DNA of 64,000 nt from positions 541,261,137-541,325,136 of the forward strand of contig OX422217.1 of the NCBI GenBank assembly GCA_949130495.1, in the 5' to 3' direction. The notes beneath the pieces were generated by a model that saw nothing but the letters and a program-made list of their open reading frames with translations, ran no database searches and was not told where the DNA came from. The position numbers and the translations under genes were made by a program. The stretch comes from Sambucus nigra (lineage: Eukaryota; Streptophyta; Magnoliopsida; Dipsacales; Adoxaceae). Shown here piece after piece: positions 1-10,225 of the stretch (position 1 is the stretch's first letter; every line of letters starts with the position of its first letter).

Positions 1-278
1 ATAACTTTGAATATTTATATATGAATTTATTTAGTACTATGTTGTGTAATTTAGATGGTTATGTTATCTAGGATAACCTTTCAACACTTAATTGCATGAT
101 TCTTTGATATTTATTTCAGTTACTCAAAATCATTTTCCTTTGAGAAATTATGTTGCATGATGAAATAAACTAAACATACCACATTAATGTCTTTACATGG
201 TATTCAATTATTATGCCAACCTATATAATTTAATAATTAAACGTGATCAACCTATGTATTAAAATATATGGGGTGACA
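1..278 (+). repeat. 3' end of a 5' LTR, cut by the window edge
   Basis: This AT-rich stretch ends in GGGGTGACA just before a primer binding site, as expected for the 3' end of an LTR (terminal CA). The start of the LTR lies outside the window and no second copy is present, so its length cannot be given. Confidence 0.6.
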
Positions 279-282
279 AAGT

Positions 283-294
283 TGGTATCAAACC
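283..294 (+). other. Primer binding site, tRNA-Met type
   Basis: TGGTATCAAACC lies 4 bases after the LTR end. It matches the TGGTATCARAGC-type site, complementary to the initiator-tRNA-Met 3' end, used by most plant chromoviruses and copia elements. The last bases have drifted. Confidence 0.65.
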
Positions 295-425
295 AAGGTC
301 CTTGGCAACCTAGGCTCCAAAGGTCCATTATGATTGTTCGGGCAGTGTTCTTTGATACGTTTGTTTTCTTTGAATTCTTATCATATGGTTCTTAGTACTA
401 ATAAGCGATGTGTGTCAAATTTCAT

Positions 426-1330
426 ATGGAACCTAAGAGAAAGACCCACAGAGCTTCATGTGTTGTTGATACTAATCTAGTAGCACCAATACCAAATGTA
501 CCACTAGCAATACTAGCATAAGCTATACCATTAGTCCTATTACCTAATGACTAGACGTAGTACTATTTCGGGCCCCACCATCTTTCAAAATTGATCTCTC
601 AAACAGTAAAAGAAATTTTGGTAGTGGGCAAGTAGGAGCAGGTGGAACTAGTTTCTATATTAGATTGGGGGCAGGTCAGGGGAGCCTTTATAAGGAACAG
701 TCCACCTACGTTCTCTAGTTCCACCAACCCTTTTGTGGAATTGCAGTGGCGCTAAGATGTTTAGTGTCATTTGAGGCTTTTGGATGCACAGATGTGGGAA
801 ATTAGGTTCTCACTACTTTTGATTTTACGAAGGATGCACTCTAGTGTGGGAGAGTGTGACTATAGCCACACAGAGAGATTAGTTGACATATATACAATTT
901 ATGGTTAATTTTAATAAACAGTATTTCCCCGAGTCTATCCGTTTATAAAACACGACAAAGTTTATTCTCAAACACCAAGGGGGTCGTACCATCGTAGAAT
1001 ATGAGAACGATATTACTAATTTTTTATTTTTTTCTCTTGAGGAGGTTTATACGGAGAAAAGAGGATTATGTGTTTTGTGAAAGGACTCATTTACTCCTTA
1101 CATCGAGTTTTGATAGTGAACTCGGTGTACACTACATATGCACCTATGCTATAGGTTGAACTTACGCTCAGTTATGACTGAATGGACCATAAGAGGAAGT
1201 CTAAAATAAGGGGTAAAAAGTGAGCCCAAGGTAGATGGAGGATTTGGTAGAGAGAGGAAGAGATATTAGGGACAAGCTCTATGGAAGAAATTCCTACTCA
1301 ATCAGTAGAGGCCCCAACACACAGGGTTAG
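426..1330 (+). pseudogene. gag remnant of the truncated gypsy element
   Basis: An ATG at 426 opens a frame beginning MEPKRKTHRAS and closes after about 30 codons. At about 900-1080, split over frames, are the capsid motifs QYFPES, then TIVEYENDITNF and EEVYTEKRGL. These match the Retrotrans_gag region in which a K/QYFP motif is followed by 'VxEYExxFxxL'. No zinc knuckle could be read. There are many in-frame stops, so no protein is expected. The identification rests on motif order and on lying between a primer site and a protease. Confidence 0.6.
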
Positions 1331-1689
1331 GGCAACAAAAGAAGATAATATAAGGATAGATTCCTCAAGGGCCATTCGCAATAGTTTGTTTTAAGTATAG
1401 TGATACTGGCCAAGGATGAGGGAATCCATAAAGGAGGGTAAGTCAGGAAAATAGAGGTAGAACGGGAAGGTCCAATGGGGGCATCACCAGGTTCAACAGG
1501 CCTTTCAGCCCAATTACCTGCAACAATAGAGGCAATAATAGTTTCCATCTTTTGGAGCCTTGATGCAACAAGCACCAGTGGCAGTTCGTGCACCACCATC
1601 GCAAGTGCCTCAACATAAATTATACTAAGGTAGGGTCTATCATATGGAACCCAGTGAGGATCCAAGGCCTATTCAGGTAGATTTTAGTA

Positions 1690-2041
1690 TGCTTTACATT
1701 CACGATTACTTAGCTAAAGTTTTGTTCGACACAGGGCGACACATTCTTCCGTTGAACGATGTTTTATTGATATTTTGGGGATAATTTCAACTCCATGAGT
1801 CAGAGTCCATAACTAATCCACTAGGTGTATCTGCTCATATTACATAGTCTTGGGATGGATATGTATTGATATTTGTAGGCTACGATTCATGGACAATATA
1901 CTGGTTTTAAAAACTCATCCGTACGATGTCATAATGGGGATGGACTGGTTATGTACTTACAAATATCAAATTAACTGTGTGGGTAGGGCTATTATATTTA
2001 CTATACCGAGCCAGGAGATATATTTAGCCACTATTTTTTGA
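1690..2041 (+). pseudogene. Retroviral-type aspartic protease remnant
   Basis: The active-site triad DTG is readable at 1728-1736 in the context VLFDTG. A frameshift follows. An open frame at 1850-2041 carries HPYDVIMGMDWL and then IIFTIPSQEIYLAT, the conserved C-terminal half of gypsy retropepsin. The Tek-D protease shows the same motifs in the same order. This enzyme would cut the Gag-Pol polyprotein. The reading frame is broken between the two halves, so it is not functional. Confidence 0.75.
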
Positions 2042-2120
2042 CTAAAGTGTGGCGCTATTACCCACTTATATGTCATTGATTACCAGATTCAAGGGGTGAC
2101 CACTGTCTATTTTGAAGACG

Positions 2121-2152
2121 ATCCTTGGCCAGTATCATTGATTACCAGATTC
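2121..2152. other. Patchwork junction (templated filler DNA)
   Basis: Bases 2121-2137 are an exact 17-base reverse complement of 1401-1417. Bases 2135-2152 are an exact 18-base direct copy of 2073-2090. The two patches overlap by three bases (TCA). The junction separates the plus-strand gypsy fragment from minus-strand Tek-A sequence. I infer end joining with template switching during a deletion that removed the rest of both elements. Confidence 0.65.
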
Positions 2153-3880
2153 TATAATGTTGATAACCCATCACTAGCTCCATCAATCTACCTACTTATT
2201 CCATAATTAGAATTTCTAAGTCTTGCAAAATGTCTAGTCAATCATCTCGGACCAACCCTTTTTCATACATATTACTCCTTTATCTTGGGGTATGTAAAAA
2301 AGAAAATCGCGATACATGCGCCTAATCCACCATTTGTCCCTTTGCGGGTCTTCTTCGTCTAGTAAAATTATCCTCCCACTCTTGTGTAAGACATTCTCAA
2401 AACGTGCTCGAGTGCGACTCTGATCAAAATTCCAAAACTATTGGATCCTCTCTTAGCTAAAGAAATCCTTCATTTGTATCTCCACAGTCTTCAAACTCTT
2501 CTCGATTATGATGGCTCTCCTTATTGTACATAACTAGACTACCTCCTTCCTCCAACGAACTTAATTCCATCTTACTTTCACAACTCTACTTCTAACTACC
2601 CTTCTGGTATATGATTAAACATATTCCTTACTCCGTTATCTTATCACGAACGGTTCTGAAAATTAAAATACCCAGGCTGCCCGTACACCCTATCTCCTAT
2701 GCATATCTACATAGTTGTAAAAATGTACTAATAATATGCCAAACTTGGCCCCTTACAATCAACGTGACTACAAAATTAAGTGTATACTCGACCACCCTAT
2801 CAATCATAACTCACTATTCTCTATGTTTCCTTAACTATCCACTAGTGGTATAAATGTTACCCAATGCTCCCCACAAAGCACTACCCGACCTCACTAGCCT
2901 TAACTCAAAAGATCTATTAGCTCACATATAATATCCACATACTCGTGCAATAACTATAGTAATAATTCCACGTCCTATCGACCACATATCTCCCAACTTT
3001 CGACACTTATTGAGGTTCATTCATGGGATGTCTTACAAGAGTATCCGAATAAGGAACCCCCTCGATACACTACTGCATAGTGTTGTCGGTCACTAAGATA
3101 CGTAAGCTCAATACATAGAATTGGAACACCCAAAACCCTATCCCCCGACATCTAAGTCTAATCATCCACTCCCACGTCACTCAAGGAGTCATACAATACG
3201 ACACTCTCACTATCACTAGGTCCTCCACGCTACATCAAAAATGAGCTAAACCTCTTTGCTCGATAGTAAACCCGATATCCCATGAATCACATCAATAAAT
3301 TCCCTACACATCGGTCTTGAAAATAATGAGACATCTATAATTATCAAAGTCTCCTTTACAATATAATACAAATACAACCTCGACCTTCTTTACGGCGATA
3401 CCTTACAAAATAATACATTCTACCCTGGAACAACTAATACGATAGTCTAACTATAACTGTTCACCATCACTCAAACCTTCGCTAACCAGACAATACCTAG
3501 GATAATAATCTGCTCTACCCTCATAAATCTTAAAAGGAGAAAAAATATCACACAATATAAATATCCACTCAATGACCCTACTCGCTCCCTTACGAGCGGT
3601 ACCAAAGCACTCCACTAACCAACGGTAAATATACGCCTAATAATAAGGATAACACTGCGAACGCACCCACTAAACCCCACACACCCGCGAATTTTAGTGT
3701 TAATAATCATTTATCGTGTTGCATCCACATCACTCGAAACTTACCCTATACTCATAAGAATACAATAAGAATTTTACCTTTAATGGATAATTGCCTTGCT
3801 TGGTTAATGGGTTCTTAAACATGACTCTCACGTTGAAATTGACTTAAGAATTTCTGTAATAATTGTACCTCTTATATATC
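2153..3880 (-). pseudogene. Heavily decayed pol remnant of Tek-A
   Basis: Minus-strand reading gives only scattered motifs. Around 2640-2690 'GSLGILIFRTVRDKIT' resembles the integrase 'HGVPxSIVSDRDxRFT' block that holds the second catalytic Asp. Around 2270-2420 there are traces of the integrase C-terminal GPY/F region. Reverse transcriptase and RNase H could not be read. The interval is also short for a full pol, so internal deletion is likely. Stops are frequent in all frames. The assignment relies partly on position between gag and the element end. Confidence 0.4.
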
Positions 3881-4990
3881 ATCTTGTAGTTTTCCTCTGC
3901 CTTGCTTTGGGAAATACCTCTTTCTGCGTCTTATCTCCTCACAAGTGAAACAATAGCTAAAAAAATCTCCATGCCTCGGGTCCGGTGGCCCTATCGAAAT
4001 CCTCCTTCACTCGGTTATTATTCCCTTGATTTGAATCTATTAAATGGATCCCTCTCGTGGTTATTCTCCTAGGTGGTTCCCTAATAGCACCGATTACATT
4101 CATTCTTGCTCTACTAACTAGACTCCGAAATCTCTTAGCTCAAGTCACATGAAAGCATTGATATTACCCCTATAAAATACATTGACCACATAACCATAAG
4201 TCATCCAAGTTGGATTTCCCCCGTAAAGGTGGCATATTCTACCCATGAGTCCATCATCAACTTAAAGAACCTTTTTATCCTCCATATCCATCTCGTCGGG
4301 TGTGAAGTTTGCTAGACAATTAAATTCTCCTTTATATTCGTCCATTATAGGTCCCTCCTGTAATAATTAATGAAATTTCCCTCACATCTCTATTTAAACA
4401 GCTGATGATAGGAGTTATAATCAAAATTGCTCGATATTCATGGTATCTCTCCTCATATAACGTGACTGACTCCCCTTACTGCAACACTGATCCTATGAGC
4501 TAAATATTTCATCCAAAATTTAAATTCTGAGTGTCACTGCATTTCACAATATGCAATTGCCTTTGGATGATATCCTTCCATTATCCAATCACACTTTTGC
4601 ACTTTTACCAAATTCTTGCAGATGGGCCTTCTGAAAATCCCCTCCGAGTCTCTCTCCCTTCCCGACTGTAGTGGATGAGTCTGAATTTGTGCCACCATCT
4701 ACCATGATAGTACTTGGAGAAACTACTGTTCCATAGTTATTTTCATAGAGTCAAATTACTCAATAGTAATAGTGGTAATTTCTACCGCGATCACCATTCT
4801 CAAAATACTATCTAACTCTAACTGAGCCTCTCCTCCTGCAGTCCTCCTAACTGCCCTTGTTGGTTGTCCTATATTGTTCGATATACAAAACTTAACTAAA
4901 ATCATTTATGATGCCCACCAACTATACTTAATAGCAGGAAATCGCATTATGAAACACCAGTCTAAAGCATATGGCTCTATAGCAAAGAAG
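3881..4990 (-). pseudogene. gag remnant of Tek-A
   Basis: The minus strand at about 4260-4350 reads GPIMDEYKGEFNCLANFTPD, the 'MTVxEYExxFxxLxxFAP' block of chromovirus Gag capsids. Near 3905-3955 it reads CFTCEEIRRRKRYFP, a decayed CX2CX4HX4C zinc knuckle. The start region faces the primer site at about 5050, as expected. Several stops and frameshifts interrupt it. It once encoded the capsid and nucleocapsid protein that packages element RNA. Confidence 0.6.
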
Positions 4991-5044
4991 AGCAACGTTG
5001 AAAACTTAATAAGTCATACAGATTCTAAGAACACTAGAACCTGA

Positions 5045-5055
5045 TGCTCTGATAC
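5045..5055 (-). other. Primer binding site of Tek-A, tRNA-Met type
   Basis: On the minus strand this reads TGTATCAGAGC followed by ATCAGG. It is one base short of TGGTATCAGAGCATCAGG, the site found in Tek-D. It lies a few bases from the Tek-A LTR end, which the Tat insertion has since moved to 17124. Confidence 0.65.
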
Positions 5056-5065
5056 ATTCTATGAC

Positions 5066-5918
5066 TGATGATGCGATGAATAACACCACCAGATGAGGTG
5101 TTGATAAGCTCAAGCTAGAAATAACAATGGCAACACAAGAGTAGGTATTTAGTAGAAGAAGATGAAGAGAAGAGGAAGAACACTTGTATTTAAGTGGTTC
5201 AGCTAATTTGTCCTACATCCATTGTGAGTGTGTGAGTAATTTCACTAGAATGAGGGCACTAATGTCCTGTGATACAATCTCTCACTCTCTCTCTACTGTA
5301 TACTTTTCTAGGGCTCCCGCTAGGGTTACAATTATGGATCCTCCTTCAAGGTAGGAGAAGATATGTATTTATAGTGCTTAGGGGGTGTAGTGTACCCCCA
5401 AGCATGCCATGAACATGTGTGAGTTGAATACACTAATCATAGGTGGACACCTAGCTATGCCACATGTAAAGAATGATGATTAAATATTCCCTCATGTGAG
5501 GGGAATGATTTGGTTATAACTAATTTGCTAATTTGTTCCAAGTCTTCCATGTGCTTTCATGTTCTCGGACTTGCGACATAACCTGGCCTAACCTCAGCCT
5601 GGCTGAGTATAGGATTGGGGAAGTCTAATAGTTGCTTTGTCATGTCAATCATAAGCATGACCTTGTCCTGAGAGACTGGCCGAGGTTAGGTATGAGGTAG
5701 GATGTAGTGTCATCTTGAATAGAGTATGATGATGGCAATAACTTAAGCTCATAAGATGTTATTGACCTCGGCTGCTGGCCAATCGAGGTTGGTCAATGAG
5801 GAGCCGGCCTTGTAGAAGACGACCTTTATGATGGTTGTTGTAAGCTTTCTGTCAACTCGGCTATGAGACACGCTGAGGTTAGTGACCCTGATTACGAGGG
5901 TACACTTTGGGCATATCA
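5066..5918 (-). repeat. 3' LTR of the Tat element
   Basis: This 853-bp sequence pairs with 16291-17122. On the minus strand it starts TGATATGCCC and its far end has TGATGATG on the plus strand (CATCATCA on minus), giving TG...CA termini. Differences from the partner include small indels, for example an extra GTGAGTAATTTCACTAG-like block near 5225-5245. Confidence 0.85.
5366..5373 (-). promoter_or_regulatory. Candidate TATA box in the Tat 3' LTR
   Basis: On the minus strand this reads TATAAATA in the context CACTATAAATACATATC. The same box is intact in the partner LTR at 16571-16578, even though the surrounding sequence has diverged. It is in the correct orientation to drive the element. Function is inferred from sequence only. 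Confidence 0.5.
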
Positions 5919-5934
5919 ATCGCCCCTAGCCCTT
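5919..5934 (-). other. Polypurine tract of the Tat element
   Basis: On the minus strand this reads AAGGGCTAGGGGCGAT, immediately upstream of the 3' LTR. It would be the plus-strand DNA primer in reverse transcription. Position and composition fit; it is not fully purine. Confidence 0.65.
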
Positions 5935-6690
5935 AGTCTTCTATATGAGTAGGTGACTAAGCGGTATAAGAGTCAGGTTAATGAAGGGACGTTTTGATGT
6001 CTTGGAGTTTGGAGTGGTTCATTTGATGTATGTCATTGACTAAAGTGGCTAGAATTTTCGCCAAGATATGTCAGTTTTGGTGGAACCTTTTGGGTTTCCT
6101 AGGGTAATAATGAAGGTATTGGAAATCACGCCCCATTATTGAGAAGGTTTAAAAACTCTCTTTATTTCCTCATTTCTATTTCCTGATTTCTCACTTCTCC
6201 CGCCAAGGTTCTCTTTACTGCAAAAACTTTACAAACCCTCCATAGCCAAAGCTTGATCACTTCTCTGGTTTCCTGCACATCTTGGGCTTATAAACCTTTT
6301 CTCTCCGCTCTTTGTTGCTCAGGTAAACTCCTGTGACCCTTGATCTCCCCTTTCTGGGTATATTTGCAAATTGGTTCATTTATGTTGGGTTCTTTAGTTT
6401 TTTGGCAATCAAAACCACCACAATCTGGTGGTTATTAGTTCAGGATTGGTGGGGTTAGTTGTTTTTGGGGCTACTCTAGGTTGCCCCGAGGTTATTTTAG
6501 CCAAAACCCCTTATTGTTTGCCCTCCGGTGACCTTCTAGTCATCTTCTACGGTGACCCAACTTTGAGTGTTCTTGGTGTTCTTATTAGGAACTTTTTAAT
6601 TTCCAAACTTTAATCCTTAGTTTAAGTAATATAAGTTGTTTACCTGTTTGCCTTTTAAGTTCTTCCCATAAGTGTAGTGTTGTCTACCAT
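5935..6690 (+). other. Leader region of the antisense gene; no coding signal
   Basis: This stretch lies between the Tat polypurine tract and the first supported codon of the plus-strand gene. A 61-codon open frame at 6428-6613 has no recognisable motif and I do not call it a gene. A pyrimidine-rich stretch at 6155-6330 and CAG/GTAAAC at about 6320 could belong to a 5' untranslated exon and intron, but no promoter can be fixed. Confidence 0.3.
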
Positions 6691-7924
6691 ATGCTCATAC
6701 CTTTGTATAAACTTATTGAAGAGTTCCCATCTCTTCGTGAGAAGACCTTTGAAAAGATTAGGCAGATAAAGTTAGCCTAAGAGGAGACTGGTAGGGAAGA
6801 GGTCATTCCCCTTAGAACAATTTTTCTTCCCCCTTTGAAGGTCATATACCCTGATCCTTCTGAGCCTACTGAGCCTACAGAGGCTCCTGAGGTACCTGTG
6901 CTAATGTCTGATTCATCATCTTTAGACCCTATGTCCACCTCTGAGGCTGCAGATTTCGTAGACTCTTTTCAAGAGGCTATATATTATTCCCCCAAGGGAA
7001 GTGTAGTATCTGAGGAAGAAGAGGTTTCTAGTCATTCCTCATCTCACCGATATGCTAGCACTTCTCGTAGGTCTTCATCTGTTGAGGTCATGGAGCCAAC
7101 TGTTTCTTTTCATGGCCTAATTAAGACTGTACCTATAACGACTTTTCTTGGTGTTCCCCCTGAGGCTCAGGCTCAGACTGTTGATGGTAATGATGATGAT
7201 AAAGGGAGTGAACTTGACACCTCCAAAGTTGATGGACCCGAGAGCTCTATCATTGAATACGAACTTCTCCTCTTTCGATATCTATATACCATTCCCTCTT
7301 CTGTAAAGTTGAGAAAACCTATGAAGGACGAGATAACCTTTGACGATCGTGAGGGAGAGCTCTGTGTCTATGAGAACATGTTCAAACTCGACTTTCGTCT
7401 TCCAATACTCCCCACTAGCAAAGCTATCCTTTCTTATATCAACCTCAATCCTTCTCAGCTTTCCCCCCAATGCCTGGAGGGTCTTCTTTGGGGCTATTGT
7501 TCTTTGGAAGGTGGTTCATCATACCGACCTTCCAGTTAAGGTATTCTTAACTTATTACATACCATCGTTCGCTAAAAATCATCCTATATACTACCACTTT
7601 ATAGCTCAGAAGTCTTAGAAGAAGATGTTGTTGGTGACCCAAACCTATAACCACAACTGGAAGCCTCACTTCTTCTTTGCCTCAGGGGTCTGGGAATTTG
7701 GCCCCAATGAGTCTTGTGGAAATATGTTCCAAGAACTCCCCTGATGTTGGGTAAGATTTCTTTCTCGTCCAAAGTTGACTCTGAACTGAGCCAAGAGAAC
7801 CGTAAGAGTGTTAAGGACCTTTGTAGTCAGGGTGAGGATGGTTATCTCGTTAAGTACGAGCATTTGATGACCTCTTACTACTTATCTCACACGGGTCTTA
7901 GAGGTGGTCCATTGACTGAGCTTT

Positions 7925-8011
7925 GTAAGTGCTCTAGAATAAAACTTTTTATGTCTGTCTCATACCTTCCATGTATTTGACCTTCTAACTCAGATGTTCT
8001 TCTTTTTGCAG
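7925..8011 (+). other. Probable intron 1 of the antisense gene
   Basis: The donor CTTT|GTAAGT and acceptor TTCTTTTTGCAG|AGAG are strong consensus sites bounding 87 bases, typical of a short plant intron. The reading frame on the two sides does not join cleanly, probably because the gene has decayed or a nearby AG is used. Confidence 0.5.
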
Positions 8012-8355
8012 AGAGACGAAAAGGCATTTAAGACGATCTATGGAACATGTCTGCACCAAGTATCACAAAACTGTTGAAGGAATGTGGTGACACTACAAAG
8101 AAAAGGAAGGCATCTGTAGACCCTTCCCGCATGAGGCCTGAAAAGGCTCAAAATACTGAGCATGGTATACCCATTTCCTCAGACAATGCTTTAGATTCTC
8201 GGCTTTCTCATCTGAAGATTGGTGATAGCCTCATTGGAAACAGTGTCCAGGATTCTGATGTCCTCGTCCATGCAATAATCGAGGATGATAAACACTTTCT
8301 GCACTCAATGGATGTCCCTCTATTGGTTGAGTTTGCAGTCCATACGGCGGTTCAG

Positions 8356-8439
8356 GTATTTATTTGAATCTTTGCTCAAGTGTTACCAATGATCTTAGCT
8401 ATTCATTATTACTAATGTTTCTGATTCTTCTTTTTAAAG
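8356..8439 (+). other. Probable intron 2 of the antisense gene
   Basis: The donor CAG|GTATTT and acceptor TTCTTTTTAAAG|AGTG bound 84 bases with a pyrimidine-rich tract before the acceptor. Removal joins ...VEFAVHTAVQ to SDLSLHRLDDYTL in one frame (phase 0). The intron itself carries stops in that frame, so splicing is well supported. Confidence 0.65.
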
Positions 8440-9289
8440 AGTGATCTCTCTCTTCATCGTCTGGATGACTATACTCTGAAGATGCTACCTTTGATCCAGA
8501 AGGGAAAGGATACTGAGAGGGCTGAGGCCGATTTCTAAAGGGAGATTACTAATTTGAAGAAAGATCTGAAGGAGAGAGATGGTGAGATATCTTGCATGAA
8601 AACTGATCATGCCAAGGCCCTGAAGGCAAAGGATGATAGCCTTCAGTCTAAGGTTGATGCTATAGTTAAGGATGCTATGGAATATGCCTCAAAGACGATC
8701 ATCAAGGAGTATCAAACCTCTGATGAGTTTATTAGCTTCATCCTTGAGTATCTAGACAGGAGCATCAAGGCAACCAACCGATGGGCTACCATAAAGTAAG
8801 AAAGTTCTGGTAGTTTGTTGGTCAAGGACTTTATTAGCCCCGGCTTTGAAAATGCTCAGCTTGCTAAGACCCTGCAGGAGGTTGAGGAGGGTGGCCAAGC
8901 CGAGACAAGCCAACTTGAGGTGACTGAGACCGAGGATGGTGGCCATTAGGATGACGAGGTCAAAGTTACCAATCAAGTCCCAGAGCTAAACAACCCTACT
9001 GCTGGTGGGTCGGCTGAAGTCGAGGTTAAAGCATAACTCTGAGCGTCTCTTCTGCGTGCCTGAATTATTTGTGAAGCTTTTTATGTAACCTTTATTTAGT
9101 CAACTATAACCTCTTCCTTTGGAATGCTGTAATACTTTTTTGTTCAAATGAATGCAGTTCCATTTTCTTTATTTATGTTGCTTTCCTTTACTTATTGCTT
9201 TACTGTTTTATGTCTACGATGTTTCATTTATCCACCATATCATAAAATTTGAATAATAAAAGCGAGTAATAACAGACACATATAATTCA

Positions 9290-10120
9290 CCAAACTAATG
9301 ATGTTAAAGGTTTGAGGTCACCAAATTATGGTTTTTACCCTAATATTTTCACCAAACTAATGATGTTAAGGCTCTGAGGTCACCAAATTATGGTGTTTTA
9401 CCCTCATATTTTCAGCAAATTAATGATGTTAAGGGTTTAAGGTCACCAAATTATGGTATATACCCTAATATTCCACCAAATAAATGATCTAAAAAGTTTG
9501 AGGTCACCAAATTAATGATGTGTCACCTCATATTTTCACCAAACTAATGATGTTTAAGGTCTGGGGTCACTAAATTAATGATGTTTCACCTCATATTTTC
9601 ATCAAAGTAATGATGTTAAGGGTCTGAGGTAACCAAATTATAGTGTTTACCCTCATATTTCACCAAATAAATGATGTAAAAGGTCTGAGGTCACCAAATG
9701 AATGATGGTTCACCTCATATTTTGACCAAACTAATGATGTTTAAGGTCTGAGGTCACCAAATTATGGTGTTTACCCTCATATTTTCACCAAACTAATGGT
9801 GTTGAAGGTCTAAGGTCACCAAATTATGGTATCTTACCTCATATTTTCACCAAACTAATGATGTTAAGAGTCTGAGGTCACCAAATTATGGTATTTTACC
9901 CTCATATTTTCACCAAACTAATGATGTTAAGGGTCTGAGGTCACCAAATTATGGTGTTTTACCCTCATATTTTCTCCAAACTAGTGATGTTAAGGGTCTG
10001 AGGTCACCAAATTATGGTGTTTACCCTCATATTTCACCAAATAAATGATGTAAACGGTTTGAGGTCACCAAATTAATGATGTTTCACCTCATATTTCCAC
10101 CAAACTAATGATGTTTAAAT
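9290..10120. repeat. Minisatellite, about 13 copies of a 62-bp unit
   Basis: Thirteen successive units are marked by AGGTCACCAAAT or close variants, spaced 60-64 bases, starting near 9315 and ending near 10061. Two monomer types alternate: one with TTATGGTGTTTTACCC, and one with TTAATGATGTTTCACC. The second type always follows a unit ending in CAAATAAATGATGTAAA, except where two of the second type are adjacent. The array sits between the 3' ends of the antisense gene (9036) and the Tat polyprotein gene (10226). Tat-clade 3' regions are known to carry tandem repeats. Confidence 0.9.
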
Positions 10121-10225
10121 ACACATATATTGGAACAAAATCATGAACACAATGTTGCTACTTTTCATTGACACTCTCTATATAAGTTTACATATGTATT
10201 ACAAAAAGATAGAGAAATTTCAACA

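Larger units (their letters stand above)
1..2120 (+). mobile_element. Truncated Ty3/gypsy retrotransposon (5' LTR tail to protease)
   Basis: This is the 5' part of a plus-strand Ty3/gypsy element. In order it holds an LTR tail, a tRNA-Met-type primer binding site, a gag remnant and an aspartic protease remnant. Reverse transcriptase, RNase H, integrase and the 3' LTR are absent, because the element stops at a patchwork junction at 2121-2152. The protease is closely similar in motif and order to that of the Tekay-type element at 32.9 kb, so I infer a chromovirus relative. All reading frames are broken by stops and frameshifts. Confidence 0.75.
6691..9036 (+). pseudogene. Antisense, spliced gene inside the Tat element (Transposase_28-like)
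   Basis: This gene runs opposite to gag-pol, between integrase and the 3' LTR. The ATG at 6691 opens MLIPLYKLIEEFPSLREK. An acidic Ser/Pro/Glu-rich part follows (6835-7200). Next is a block (7340-7620) with 'ELCVYENMFKLDFRLPI', 'NPSQLSP' and, after a shift in a C-run at 7464-7469, 'NAWRVFFGAI'. This matches the pattern I know for the 'putative gypsy type transposon' family (Transposase_28, PF04195). Further on, 'NHNWKPHFFFASGVWEF' is readable. GT-AG introns are likely at 7925-8011 and 8356-8439; the second joins two frames in phase. The last exon encodes a Lys/Glu-rich, probably coiled-coil tail ending at TAA 9034. Stops at 6778, 7616 and 8536 and frameshifts make it a pseudogene. Its function is not known. 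Antisense genes in this position have been described in Grande and other Tat relatives. Confidence 0.7.

Noticed and set aside
6428..6613. 61-codon plus-strand open frame upstream of the antisense gene
   Set aside because: No motif and no in-frame link to the 6691 start. Could be leader, but not supported as coding.
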